Shown here: positions 17,501-26,308 of the stretch, in pieces
Layout: each line of letters begins with the position of its first letter
How positions within the stretch are numbered: position 1 is the first letter of the stretch
The notes under the pieces: generated by a model
The model's input: only the letters and a program-made list of their open reading frames with translations
What the model was told of the DNA's origin: nothing
Databases searched by the model: none
DNA from: an uncultured Alphaproteobacteria bacterium
Lineage (GTDB): Bacteria; Pseudomonadota; Alphaproteobacteria; Geminicoccales; Geminicoccaceae
Length of the DNA: 64,000 nt
Reading direction: 5' to 3'
Assembly (NCBI GenBank): GCA_937995535.1
Contig: CALKJU010000029.1
Coordinates: 62,001-126,000 of the forward strand
Position numbers and translations under genes: made by a program

Positions 17501-17514
17501 TTGATCCAGATCAA
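17501..17514 (+). promoter_or_regulatory. Fnr/FnrL box upstream of hemN
   Basis: TTGATCCAGATCAA is a perfect match to the Fnr consensus TTGAT-N4-ATCAA and ends 36 bp before the hemN start. Fnr-type control of hemN is established in many proteobacteria. This predicts oxygen-responsive expression. Confidence 0.88.
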
Positions 17515-17549
17515 GGCGCCGCGCCGCGGTTCCCGCCAGGGTACCGGCC

Positions 17550-18887
17550 ATGGACGCGAGCCTGATCCGCCTCGTCGAAAACGCGCGGCTGCCGCGTTAC
17601 ACGAGCTATCCGACCGCGCCGCACTTCAGCACCACGGTCGGCCCCGACGCGCACGCCGCATGGCTGCGCGGCGTCTCTCTCGAGGAGCCGGTCTCGCTCT
17701 ACCTGCACGTGCCCTATTGTCGGGACCTGTGCTGGTATTGCGGCTGCACGACGCATGCGCTCGGCCGCAAGGAGCGCGCGGTCGGCTACGCGGATCTGCT
17801 GCTCCGCGAGATCGAGACCGCCGCGGCGCACCTTCCTGGCCGACCGCCGGTATCGCACCTCCACTGGGGTGGCGGCACGCCGAGTGTGCTGGGGGCCGAT
17901 CTCCTCCGGGTCATGGCGAGGCTGCGCGAGCGGTTCGCGTTCCGGGCCGGCGCCGAGCTCGCCATCGAGCTCGATCCGCGTGACGTCGACACGGCGTTCA
18001 TCAAGGAGCTTGCCGGCGCCGGCTTCAGTCGGGCGAGCCTCGGCGTGCAGTCTTTCGATCCACAAGTGCAGCGCGCGATCAACCGCGAGCAGAGCGTCGC
18101 GGTCACCCATGCAGCGGCCGACGCGCTGCGCGCCGCCGGTATCGGCGCGATCAACATCGACCTGCTTTATGGCCTGCCGTACCAGACGGTGGCGAATGCC
18201 GAGGCGACGGCCGAGGAGGTGGTGCGGCTCGAGCCGGCCCGGGTCGCCGTGTTCGGCTACGCTCACTTGCCGGCGCTGCGTCCGATGCAGCGGCTGATCC
18301 CCGACGCGGCGTTGCCGGATGCCGCCGAGCGATGGCGGCAGAGCGAGGCGATCCGCGCCGTGCTCGAGGGGGCCGGATTCGTCGCGATCGGTCTCGATCA
18401 CTATGCCCGGCCCGACGACGCGATGGCGCTGGCCGCGCAGGCCGGCCGGCTGCGGCGCAACTTCCAGGGCTACACCACCGACACGGCGACCACCCTGATC
18501 GGGTTCGGCGCCTCCGCGATCAGTGCGTTCGCCGATGGCTACGCGCAGAACGAGCCGCGATTGCCCGAATGGCGCGGGGCCGTCCTCGCCGAACGCCTGC
18601 CGACCGCTCGCGGTCTGCGGCTGACCGCCGAGGATCGCGCCCGGCGGGCGGTGATCGAGACGGTCATGTGCCGTGGTGAGGTCGATCTCGGCGAGATCGA
18701 GGCGAACGCCGAACTGGTCCGCCCCGACCTGCGTCGACTCGATGAACTGGAGGCGCTGGGGGTCATCGAGCGCTCCGGCCGTCGGATCGCGCTGCGGCCC
18801 GGTTGCCGGCCGCTGCTACGGCTGCTCGCCGCGGCGTTCGACGCCTACCTCGACCGCAGCGTCGCGCGGCACGCGCCGGCGGTCTGA
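17550..18887 (+). CDS. hemN: oxygen-independent coproporphyrinogen III oxidase
   Basis: Radical-SAM enzyme that decarboxylates coproporphyrinogen III to protoporphyrinogen IX without oxygen, in the cytoplasm. The 445-residue length fits HemN. The [4Fe-4S] ligands are Cys57, Cys61 and Cys64 in PYCRDLCWYCGC, followed by the conserved Cys66. SAM-binding and substrate motifs include HWGGGTPS, ASLGVQSFDPQVQ and INIDLLYGLPYQT, and the HemN_C domain follows. A perfect Fnr box lies 36 bp upstream, indicating induction at low oxygen. The gene is convergent with the SIS-domain gene with a 6-bp gap. Confidence 0.96.
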   Translation: MDASLIRLVENARLPRYTSYPTAPHFSTTVGPDAHAAWLRGVSLEEPVSLYLHVPYCRDLCWYCGCTTHALGRKERAVGYADLLLREIETAAAHLPGRPPVSHLHWGGGTPSVLGADLLRVMARLRERFAFRAGAELAIELDPRDVDTAFIKELAGAGFSRASLGVQSFDPQVQRAINREQSVAVTHAAADALRAAGIGAINIDLLYGLPYQTVANAEATAEEVVRLEPARVAVFGYAHLPALRPMQRLIPDAALPDAAERWRQSEAIRAVLEGAGFVAIGLDHYARPDDAMALAAQAGRLRRNFQGYTTDTATTLIGFGASAISAFADGYAQNEPRLPEWRGAVLAERLPTARGLRLTAEDRARRAVIETVMCRGEVDLGEIEANAELVRPDLRRLDELEALGVIERSGRRIALRPGCRPLLRLLAAAFDAYLDRSVARHAPAV

Positions 18888-18893
18888 GCATCC

Positions 18894-19463
18894 TCAAGGG
18901 TCGCTCAGCGCCGCCTCGATGCGCTCGCAGAGGTAGTGGTACAGGCAGAGGTGGACCTGCTGGATCAGCGGCGTCCGCGTCGACGGCACGGCGAGGAGAT
19001 GGTCGGCCAGCCCGGCGAGCCGACCGCCATCGGCGCCGGTCAGCGCCACGGTCGCGAGCCCCTGCTCGCGCGCCGCGACGAAGGCGGCGACGACATTGGC
19101 CGAGTTGCCGGAGGTGCTGAGCCCGATCAAGGCTCCACCGGCGCGGCCGTAGGCGCGCACCTGCCGGGCGAACACGTCGGCAAAGGCGTGATCGTTCGCC
19201 CAGGCGGTCAGCACCGGGGCGTTGGTGGCGAGGCAGATGACCGGCAGCGCGCGCCGGTCGCGGAGGAACCGACCGACCAGCTCGGCGGTGATGTGCTGTG
19301 CATCGGCCGCCGATCCGCCGTTGCCGCAGACGAGCACCGGCCCGCCGCTGCGGAGGGCCGCCACCAGCGCATCGATCGCGGCCTCGACCGTCGCCTCCGG
19401 GATCGCCGCGCGACTGGCCAAGATCAGCTCCGCGGACGTATCGAGATAGGCGTGCAGACCCAA
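18894..19463 (-). CDS. gmhA: SIS-domain phosphoheptose isomerase (GmhA-like)
   Basis: Converts sedoheptulose 7-phosphate to heptose 7-phosphate, the first step in ADP-heptose synthesis for the lipopolysaccharide inner core. The 189-residue product has the SIS motif CGNGGSAADAQHITAELVGRF and SGNSANVVAAF, and a C-terminal QQVHLCLYHYLCERIE that fits GmhA. There is no ATG at the conserved N-terminus. I use TTG 19463, preceded by GGAG at a suitable distance; a GTG about 30 bp upstream is an alternative. No other heptose genes are present here. Confidence 0.85.
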   Translation of the reverse strand: MGLHAYLDTSAELILASRAAIPEATVEAAIDALVAALRSGGPVLVCGNGGSAADAQHITAELVGRFLRDRRALPVICLATNAPVLTAWANDHAFADVFARQVRAYGRAGGALIGLSTSGNSANVVAAFVAAREQGLATVALTGADGGRLAGLADHLLAVPSTRTPLIQQVHLCLYHYLCERIEAALSDP

Positions 19464-19537
19464 GATCGGGGCTCCGGCGGCGCGGCACCACACCGACTCT
19501 ACCGCCGCCGACGCGCTGCGGCGAGCCGTGCGCAGGG

Positions 19538-20971
19538 TCACGCGCTGGCGAGCTGCTCGCCCGGCGTGTAGCGCTGAAAGCGCCCGCCGCCGGCGCGTTT
19601 GGCCGCATAGAGCGCCTCGTCCGCGTGGCGGACGAGCTCCTCCGGAGTGGTCGCGTCGCCGGGCCAGACGGCGATGCCGACGCTCGCGGCCACCGGCACC
19701 GACGCGTCCTGAAGCTGCAACGGCGCGGCCAGCCGCGCGAGGATCCGCGCCGCGAACGCCTCGGCACCGTGTGGCCCCTCGACGCCGACCAGCAGGAAGG
19801 CGAACTCGTCGCCTCCCAGCCGAGCCAGCAGGTCGCTCCGCCGCACGATCGGCCGCAGCCGCTCGGCCAGTCCGCGCAGGACCGCGTCGCCGCCGGTGTG
19901 CCCGAGCCGGTCGTTGATCGCCTTGAAGCCATCGAGGTCGAGCAGGAGGACGGCGACGTGACCGCCGGAGCGCTCGGCCTGGACCACCGCCTCCTCCAGC
20001 CGCTCCTCGAACCGCCGGCGATTGGGGATGCCCGTCAGCTCGTCGCGGTAGATGAGCTCGCGGATGGCCTGCTCGGTGGCCTTGCGCTCGGCGATGTCGC
20101 GGATCACCAGCACGGTCAGGCGCTGTCCGTGGTGCGCCGTGGTGCCGACCGACACCTCGACCGCAAGCTTGGTCGCGTCGGCGCGGCGCAGCTCGGCCTC
20201 GACGACGCGGCCGACACGGTCGGCCGGCTCGGTCGCGTCCCGCGTCGCCGGCCAGATGATCAGGTCCTCCAAGTGCTGGCCCTGGAGGTGATGCGCCTCG
20301 GCGCGGGCCATCCGCGCGGCGGCGGGATTGACGATCCGCACCGTGAGCGCCTCGTCCAGCACCACGACGCCGTCGACAACCGCGTCGACGATGTCGCGGA
20401 TCGGATCCTCCGGCATCGAGCCGACCAGCATGCGCGAGACCGCGCCGCGATCGTCGGCCAGCGGCAGGATCACCCGGCGCCAGTGGCGCACGAGCACCTC
20501 GCGGGGCGGTTCGTGCTCGGTGAGGATCGGGGCCTTGCGCCGGATGACCGCACGGTAGACGGCGGCCGCGAAGAGCGGCACGTGGCCCGGCACGTCGAGC
20601 GTGTGGCGGCCCGTCAGGTCGTGGCCGTAATGGCGGGCGATCTGGCGGCCGTAGTGTCGGTAGACGAAGTCGCAACGATCCGGCTGCGCATCGACCACCA
20701 TCGTCCGCTCGGCCAGCGCGCCGAGCGCCGCGACGATCTCCGCGACCGCCGCCGGCCAGGCGCGACGCGAGCGCCAGAACCGCTCGAGCTCGACCAGCGG
20801 CGGATAATGCAGTTGCGCCGGGGTCGGCTCCCAGAGGAGCAGCGGCGGTCGCGAGCCCACGGCGGCGAACAGGGCATCGACACCGCGCCGGCGGCCGGCC
20901 AGGATCTCCGCTGCGAGCCGACGGACCTCGCGGCGCCGATCGTTCTGGTCGCTGGTCATCCGCCGCGGCAT
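19538..20971 (-). CDS. PAS-domain diguanylate cyclase (GGDEF)
   Basis: Makes cyclic di-GMP from GTP. The 477-residue soluble protein has an N-terminal PAS_5-like sensor region (LHYPPLVELERFWRSRR then FVYRHYGRQIARHYGHDLTG), a PAS domain (VVDGVVVLDEALTVRIVN), a short linker coil, and a GGDEF domain. The active-site motif GGDEF is intact and the inhibitory site RRSD lies exactly five residues before it, so product feedback is expected. No EAL domain follows. Start choice is uncertain: ATG 20971 is used; ATG 20959 is equally possible. It is divergent from the proline racemase-like gene. Confidence 0.92.
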   Translation of the reverse strand: MPRRMTSDQNDRRREVRRLAAEILAGRRRGVDALFAAVGSRPPLLLWEPTPAQLHYPPLVELERFWRSRRAWPAAVAEIVAALGALAERTMVVDAQPDRCDFVYRHYGRQIARHYGHDLTGRHTLDVPGHVPLFAAAVYRAVIRRKAPILTEHEPPREVLVRHWRRVILPLADDRGAVSRMLVGSMPEDPIRDIVDAVVDGVVVLDEALTVRIVNPAAARMARAEAHHLQGQHLEDLIIWPATRDATEPADRVGRVVEAELRRADATKLAVEVSVGTTAHHGQRLTVLVIRDIAERKATEQAIRELIYRDELTGIPNRRRFEERLEEAVVQAERSGGHVAVLLLDLDGFKAINDRLGHTGGDAVLRGLAERLRPIVRRSDLLARLGGDEFAFLLVGVEGPHGAEAFAARILARLAAPLQLQDASVPVAASVGIAVWPGDATTPEELVRHADEALYAAKRAGGGRFQRYTPGEQLASA

Positions 20972-21065
20972 GAGGTGTCGGCGCGAGCCATCATGCCACC
21001 ATGGACGTTCTCGGCATGGGACGGCAAGCTCACGCGGCGGCCGTTTCGGTCGCGGACGGAGGCCA

Positions 21066-22079
21066 ATGCTGACCAGCCCGGTGACGATCCGCACGGTCGA
21101 GATGCACACGGGCGGCGAGCCGGTGCGGATCGTCGTCGACGGCTACCCACCGATCCCGCCCGGCCCGATCCTCGCCCAGCGGCGCTGGGTGCAGACCCAT
21201 GCCGACCATCTGCGACGCCTGCTGATGCTCGAGCCCCGCGGCCATCATGACATGTACGGCGCGCTCATCGTCCCGCCTTTCACCACGGACGTCGATCTTG
21301 CAGTATTATTCATGCACAATGAGGGTTACTCGACGATGTGCGGGCATGCGGTGATCGCGCTCGGCCGCTACGCGGTCGATCACGGTCTCGTCCCGGCCGT
21401 CGAGCCGGAGACCGAGGTCCGCATCCTGTGCCCCTGCGGCCCGGTCGTGGCGCGGGTGCAGGTCGAGCGGGGGCGGTCCGGCGAAGTGTCGTTCCGCAGC
21501 GTGCCGGCGTTCGCCTTCCGCCGTGACGCCGTGGTCACGACGCCGACCTACGGGCTGGTCACCGTCGACATCGGCTTCGGCGGCGCGTTCTACGCGGTCG
21601 TGCCGGCGCAGCATCTGGGCCTCGACGTGCGGACCAGCCCGACCCGCGATCTGGTCGACGCGGCGAGCGCCATCACCGAGGCGGGCAAGGCGCAGATCGC
21701 GCTCGAGCACCCCGACGATCCCGACCTCGCCTTCCTCTACGGCACGATCCTGACCGACGGGCGCGACGGACTCGCCGGCGGGCCCAGCGCCAACATCTGC
21801 GTCTTCGCCGATCGCCAGGTCGACCGCAGCCCGACCGGCTCCGGGGTGACGGCACGGATCGCGCTGATGCACCGCCGCGGCCAGCTCGGCCTCGGCGAGC
21901 CACGCCGCTTCGAGAGCGTGACCGGCGCCGTGTTCGAGGGCCGCGCGGTCGAGGAGACGCGCGCCGGGTCCTGGCCCGCGGTCGTGGTCGAGGTGCGCGG
22001 CCGCGCCCACTACACGGGCGAGTGCCGCTTCATCGTCGAGCCGGACGATCCGCTCGGCCACGGCTTCCGGCTCCGCTGA
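21066..22079 (+). CDS. proline racemase family protein, probable trans-3-hydroxy-L-proline dehydratase
   Basis: A 337-residue member of the proline racemase superfamily. The first catalytic Cys is in YSTMCGHAVIALGRYAVD, but the second position, in DRSPTGSGVTARIA, is Thr instead of Cys. That Cys/Thr pair is the established mark of trans-L-3-hydroxyproline dehydratases, which make pyrroline-2-carboxylate, rather than racemases or 4-hydroxyproline epimerases. ATG 21066 has GGAGG four bases upstream. It is convergent with the sugar ABC cluster. The matching ketimine reductase is not in the window. Confidence 0.9.
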   Translation: MLTSPVTIRTVEMHTGGEPVRIVVDGYPPIPPGPILAQRRWVQTHADHLRRLLMLEPRGHHDMYGALIVPPFTTDVDLAVLFMHNEGYSTMCGHAVIALGRYAVDHGLVPAVEPETEVRILCPCGPVVARVQVERGRSGEVSFRSVPAFAFRRDAVVTTPTYGLVTVDIGFGGAFYAVVPAQHLGLDVRTSPTRDLVDAASAITEAGKAQIALEHPDDPDLAFLYGTILTDGRDGLAGGPSANICVFADRQVDRSPTGSGVTARIALMHRRGQLGLGEPRRFESVTGAVFEGRAVEETRAGSWPAVVVEVRGRAHYTGECRFIVEPDDPLGHGFRLR

Positions 22080-22163
22080 CCCGCCGTTCCGGCCGCCGCC
22101 GCGCACGTCCCACCTCCGCGCCCTGTCCCAGGCGAGCCTAATTCGCGCTTTAGGTGTGAAGCT

Positions 22164-22204
22164 GTGCGTTTTCGCACGGTTTCGCCGGCGCTGGCGGCGC
22201 CGGC
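22164..22204. terminator. paired hairpins between convergent genes
   Basis: Two hairpins lie in the 137-bp gap between convergent genes: GTGCG-TTTT-CGCAC (22164-22177) and GCCGGCGC-TGGCG-GCGCCGGC (22184-22204, perfect 8-bp arms). A weaker CCTAA/TTAGG stem precedes them. Their position suits a bidirectional terminator, though T-tracts are short. Confidence 0.45.
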
Positions 22205-22216
22205 CAGACGCCGGGA

Positions 22217-22993
22217 TCAGGCAGCGACCGGCTCGTCGAGGGCCGCGACGATCAACCCGAGCACCTCCTGCTTGGTCGAGTTCGCCGTCGTCCGCAGGCC
22301 GACCCGCCGGCCGCCCCGCATCACCATGACCCGGTCGGCGACAGCGAATACATGCTCGAGGTTGTGGCTGATCACGATCAACGCGATGCCCTGGGCCTTC
22401 AGCCGCTGCATCAGGGCCAAGGTGTTGCGGGTCTCCTCGGGGCCGAGGGCGGCCGTCGGCTCGTCCATCACCAGGACCCGCAGATCGGTGCTGTAGATCG
22501 CTCGGGCGATGGCCACCGCCTGCCGCTGGCCGCCCGAGAGATGCAGCGCCGGCTCGCGGAGATTGGGCAGCTCGATGCCGACATTCTCTTGCAGCACCCG
22601 TGCCGCCTCGCGCGCCATCCGGCGGTTGTCGAGGAACGGGATGCCCAGCACCGGTCTCTTCAGCTCGTGGCCGAGGAACACGTTGCCGGGCGCATCCAGC
22701 GTGTCGACCAGTCCAAGGTTCTGGTAGACGGCCTCGATGCCAAGTGCCCGCGCGTCGCGCCGGCTCGCTATGCTGACCGGCTTGCCGTCGAGGCGGATCT
22801 CGCCCTCGTCTGGCTCGAACACGCCGGTCAGCACCTTGATCAAGGTCGACTTCCCGGCGCCGTTGTCGCCGACGATCGCCAGCGCCTCGCCGGGCATCAG
22901 GTCGAGGTCGACCGCGGACACCGCGCACAGCCCGCCGAAATACTTCGTAATGCCGCGCATCTCGAGCATTGGCGCTGCGGTTCCGGTCACCAT
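22217..22993 (-). CDS. sugar ABC transporter ATPase, single-domain (FrcA-like)
   Basis: A 258-residue ATPase for carbohydrate uptake. Walker A GDNGAGKST, Q-loop AVYQNLGLVD, signature LSGGQRQAVAIARA and Walker B VLVMDEPTAALG are all present. Unlike RbsA it has one nucleotide-binding domain, as in FrcA of rhizobia, so two copies would drive one transporter. ATG 22993 follows AGGAGATC. It is the last gene of the cluster, 24 bp after the SDR gene. It most likely powers the permease encoded at 25077-26123. Confidence 0.92.
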   Translation of the reverse strand: MVTGTAAPMLEMRGITKYFGGLCAVSAVDLDLMPGEALAIVGDNGAGKSTLIKVLTGVFEPDEGEIRLDGKPVSIASRRDARALGIEAVYQNLGLVDTLDAPGNVFLGHELKRPVLGIPFLDNRRMAREAARVLQENVGIELPNLREPALHLSGGQRQAVAIARAIYSTDLRVLVMDEPTAALGPEETRNTLALMQRLKAQGIALIVISHNLEHVFAVADRVMVMRGGRRVGLRTTANSTKQEVLGLIVAALDEPVAA

Positions 22994-23017
22994 CCCTGAT
23001 CTCCTGGCAAGATCGCC

Positions 23018-23818
23018 TCAGCGCAGCGTGTAGCCGCCGTCGATCACCATCTCCTCGCCGGTCATGAAGCTCGACGCGTCGGAGGCGAGGTACACCGCGG
23101 CGCCGGCCAGTTCCTCTGGCGCGCCGAACCGGTTCTGCACCGACGGCTTGAGCCAATGCTCGGCCGCCGCTTCGGGGTGTCGCGCGAGGAACGGGTCGAC
23201 CAGCTCCGTGTGGATGTACCCGGGGACCAGCACGTTCACGCGGATGTTGTGCGGTGCCCATTCGACCGCGAGGCACTTGCTCAGCAGGTGAACGCCCGCC
23301 TTGGCGGCGTTGTAGTGTGCCTGCTTCTGCGGGTAGTTGACGATCCGAGCGGACAGCGAGCCGACATTGATGATCGTGCCGGACCGTTGCCGGATCATCC
23401 GCCGGCCGACCGCCTGGCAGCAGAGGAACACCGAGGTCAGGTTGACGCGGATCATCCGCTCCCACTCCGCCTCGGTGAGGTCCTCGGCGGCGGCGTTGTG
23501 CGCGATGCCGGCGTTGTTGACGAGAATGTCGATGCGCCCGAAGCGCTGCTCGGCCTCGTCGGCGATCTGCGCCACGGCTTGGCTCTGCGCGACGTCTGCC
23601 TGCTGCGCGTAGGACCGCCGCCGCCCCAGCGCGTGCAGCGCGGCGACGACTTCCTCGGCGCGCGCCGCGGCCTTCTCGAAGATGACGGCGACATCGGCCC
23701 CGGCTTCGCCCAGTGCGAGCGCGATCGCTCGGCCGATGCCGCGCGAGCCGCCGGTGACGATCGCGGTCCGCCCGTCCAGTCGAAAGCGGTCGAGAACCGA
23801 GCGGCGATCCGTGGCCAT
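23018..23818 (-). CDS. SDR family NAD(P)-dependent oxidoreductase
   Basis: Classical short-chain dehydrogenase of 266 residues. Seen: cofactor loop TGGSRGIGRAIA near residue 20, NNAGIA, the catalytic Ser in NVGSLSARIV, and a YNAAK Tyr/Lys pair. It sits between a sugar-binding protein gene and the ATPase gene of the same sugar cluster, so it probably oxidises the imported sugar, polyol or its derivative. The substrate cannot be read from the sequence. Stop and start gaps to neighbours are short (24 and 66 bp), consistent with one transcript. Confidence 0.92.
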   Translation of the reverse strand: MATDRRSVLDRFRLDGRTAIVTGGSRGIGRAIALALGEAGADVAVIFEKAAARAEEVVAALHALGRRRSYAQQADVAQSQAVAQIADEAEQRFGRIDILVNNAGIAHNAAAEDLTEAEWERMIRVNLTSVFLCCQAVGRRMIRQRSGTIINVGSLSARIVNYPQKQAHYNAAKAGVHLLSKCLAVEWAPHNIRVNVLVPGYIHTELVDPFLARHPEAAAEHWLKPSVQNRFGAPEELAGAAVYLASDASSFMTGEEMVIDGGYTLR

Positions 23819-23884
23819 GTCGGGAAGTCCTGCGGTGACGCCGGGGAGGTGGAGCCGCGCCGGACCGGGCGCGGCTCGCCACAG

Positions 23885-25036
23885 TCAACGCTCGAGCGTG
23901 CCGATGCCGGTGTAGCGGAACGCCTCACGCTCCATGGCGTCAATCTCGTCGCGTGACATGCCCTTGTGCGCGATCGTGATCCGCCCGAGGAACACGAGCG
24001 GGATGTCGTCCTGGCGGCCCTCCAGGTCGGCCTTGATGATCTCGGCGACGGACACGCCGAAATCGTCGCCCATCCGCATCGGCGTCGCGTCCAGGCGACC
24101 CTCGCGCAATGCCACCAGCTCGTCGCCCGTGCCGCCCCAGCCGGTGAGGAACACGTCGTCGAGCTTGCCGAGCGCCTCCGCCGCCGACAGCGCGCCCATC
24201 GCCATCGCCGTGTTGGCGTTGTGGATCAGCGTGACCTCCGGGTATCCGGTCATGATCAGGTTGGCGCCGTCGAACCCGCCCTCGCGCAGGAAGTTGCCGT
24301 AGTGCTCGTAGGCCATCCGCCACTCGGACCGCTCCTCGAGGCAATCCTTGAAGCCACCCGAGCGCTGGTTGTCGATCGAGCCCGGCGTGCCGCGGATCAG
24401 CGCGAACGTCCCGCTGGTCCCGACATTGTTGATAACGTAATCACACATGATCAGCGCCCCGGCGAGATGCGAGAAGCCGGTGTAGGCGAGCGGCTGCTGG
24501 TCGCCCCAGCGCTGCGGGACCTGATCATAGTTGAGAATGACCACCTTGAGATCGGGGTGATCGATCAGGCGCTTGATGTTGTCCGCCTGCAGCGACAGCT
24601 CGGTCGGGCCGAACGCGACGTAATCGAACTGGTCCGCATCCTGCAGGACTTGGTCGACATAGGTGACCTGCAGCTCATGGTCGCCCATGCCGCTCGCGAA
24701 CAGCACGTCCTCGAACGGGACGTTCATCTCCTTCAGGCGTGCGGACATCGCCCGGTAAGCCCGCAGCCAGGCGTCGGAGACGTCCTGGGTGGGGAAGATC
24801 ACGGCGATGCGGATCGGTCGATCGAGCTTGGCCGTGGTCGGTGTGCCGGGGGCGCCGACGACGTCCTGCATCCGTGCCAGGACCGCCTCGTCGACCACCT
24901 GATGATACCACCAGAAGTCGCGCTCGCCGTCGTCCGGTAACGCCTTCAGCGGGTACTTCTGTGCCCAAGCGGATCCGGTCGCTGCGATCACGGCCGCGAC
25001 AATGGCCGCGGTGCACCAGCTTGTTGTGCCCTTCAT
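23885..25036 (-). CDS. periplasmic sugar-binding protein (type I fold, LuxP/TorT-like)
   Basis: A 383-residue exported solute-binding protein. The signal peptide ends at GSAWAQ near residue 26. The mature protein has a two-lobed periplasmic-binding fold beginning with PIRIAVIFPTQDVSDAW, and an N-terminal extension of about 50 residues (GERDFWWYHQVVDEAVL) that ordinary ribose-binding proteins lack and that recalls LuxP/TorT-type proteins. ATG 25036 has GGAGGGG upstream. The permease gene is 40 bp upstream in the same direction. The ligand is unknown; a sugar or polyol is the conservative guess. Confidence 0.88.
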   Translation of the reverse strand: MKGTTSWCTAAIVAAVIAATGSAWAQKYPLKALPDDGERDFWWYHQVVDEAVLARMQDVVGAPGTPTTAKLDRPIRIAVIFPTQDVSDAWLRAYRAMSARLKEMNVPFEDVLFASGMGDHELQVTYVDQVLQDADQFDYVAFGPTELSLQADNIKRLIDHPDLKVVILNYDQVPQRWGDQQPLAYTGFSHLAGALIMCDYVINNVGTSGTFALIRGTPGSIDNQRSGGFKDCLEERSEWRMAYEHYGNFLREGGFDGANLIMTGYPEVTLIHNANTAMAMGALSAAEALGKLDDVFLTGWGGTGDELVALREGRLDATPMRMGDDFGVSVAEIIKADLEGRQDDIPLVFLGRITIAHKGMSRDEIDAMEREAFRYTGIGTLER

Positions 25037-25076
25037 GTCCACCCCTCCTCCCTGGTTGTTGACGGGCGCGGCTGGG

Positions 25077-26123
25077 TCATGCCCGCGCCTGGACACGCCC
25101 GGCGAGCCCGGCCAGACGCCGTCCGAGCGTGCCGGGACCCGCCTGAAGACTGCTGTAGAAGCCGACCGAGGCGATGATGATCACGCCGGCCGCGACCTGC
25201 TGCCAGAAGAAGTCGAGGCGCAGGTTGACGAGCGCGTTGACGACCATCGACAGCAGCAGGACGCCGACCAGCGAGCCGACCATCGAGCCGCGGCCGCCGA
25301 ACAGCGACGTGCCACCGACCACGACTGCGGCGATGGTGTGCAGGGTCAGGCCCATGCCTGAGGTCGCCTGGATCGCGTTGAGCCGGCCGGTGAGCAGGAT
25401 GCCGGTCAGACCGGCGAGCCCACCCATCAGCATGTACTGGTAGATCTTGTGCCGGCGGACGTCGATGCCGGCGAGCATCGCCGCTTCCGGATCGCCGCCG
25501 ATCGCGATCGCGTACCGGCCGAGCGGCGTGTAATGGTACAGGATCCAGCCAATGGCGAGGACGACGAGGCCGATCAGTGCCGGCATCGGCACGATGTCGA
25601 GCACCCGGCCCCGGCCCAGGAACGGGATCGGCTCGGGAAACTGCGAGAGCACCACCCCGGCGGCGAGCACGAGCGCGATCCCGCGGAAGACGAGGTCCAT
25701 GGACAGCGTCGCGATCAGGTCGGGCACGTGCAGGCGGGTGATCACGAGCCCGTTGGCGGTCCCACAGGCGAGGCCGACCAGCACCGCAGCCGCCATCCCG
25801 ATCCCGACGCTGACCCCGAGATCCTTGATGAGCATCGCCATGACCACGGCGGACAGGGCGGCGATCGCACCGACCGAGAGGTCGATCCCGCGGCCGGTGA
25901 TGACGAGCGTCATGCCCATGGCCAGGACCATGTAGAGCGACGCGTCCTGCAGGATGATCATCAGGTTGGAGATGCGGAAATAGGGCGGGTGCACGACCGC
26001 CATGAACAGCGAGAGGCCGACGATCATGACGAGGGGCCCGAGCACATTGACGTAACGCTGGGGCCATGGAAGCCCGCGCTGACGTGGCCGAGCGCCGTCG
26101 ACCGTTGGAGCGGCAACCGACAT
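25077..26123 (-). CDS. sugar ABC transporter permease (RbsC/FrcC family)
   Basis: A 348-residue inner-membrane permease with 8-10 predicted helices. Diagnostic RbsC-family stretches are GMTLVITGRGIDLSVGA, the cytoplasmic coupling loop GGDPEAAMLAGIDV, and AAVVVGGTSLFGGRGSMVGS. I start at ATG 26123; a TTG at 26153 is an in-frame alternative closer to a GGGAGG-less region. It is the only permease gene in the 22-29 kb cluster, although two binding proteins and two ATPases are encoded there. So it must serve at least one complete transporter. Confidence 0.92.
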   Translation of the reverse strand: MSVAAPTVDGARPRQRGLPWPQRYVNVLGPLVMIVGLSLFMAVVHPPYFRISNLMIILQDASLYMVLAMGMTLVITGRGIDLSVGAIAALSAVVMAMLIKDLGVSVGIGMAAAVLVGLACGTANGLVITRLHVPDLIATLSMDLVFRGIALVLAAGVVLSQFPEPIPFLGRGRVLDIVPMPALIGLVVLAIGWILYHYTPLGRYAIAIGGDPEAAMLAGIDVRRHKIYQYMLMGGLAGLTGILLTGRLNAIQATSGMGLTLHTIAAVVVGGTSLFGGRGSMVGSLVGVLLLSMVVNALVNLRLDFFWQQVAAGVIIIASVGFYSSLQAGPGTLGRRLAGLAGRVQARA

Positions 26124-26232
26124 CGATCTGACTTCGCCTCCCTGTTTGATCAATCAATCGATGCTCAGGCAGCTCGGCCTTTCATCCCTCGTTGCTGAAC
26201 TCTTTCGACGGAACCGCGAGTGATAGCTGACG

Positions 26233-26260
26233 CCAGCGCTTCGACTATGCACGGCGCTGG
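26233..26260. promoter_or_regulatory. inverted repeat between the two halves of the sugar cluster
   Basis: Arms CCAGCGC (26233-26239) and GCGCTGG (26254-26260) with a 14-bp spacer lie in the 185-bp gap upstream of the permease gene. It could be an operator or hairpin setting the expression of the downstream genes apart. Confidence 0.3.
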
Positions 26261-26308
26261 TCATTTTGCGCAAGCGTCAAGCCCGATGCCTGCAGGTCCG
26301 GGCCTGCT

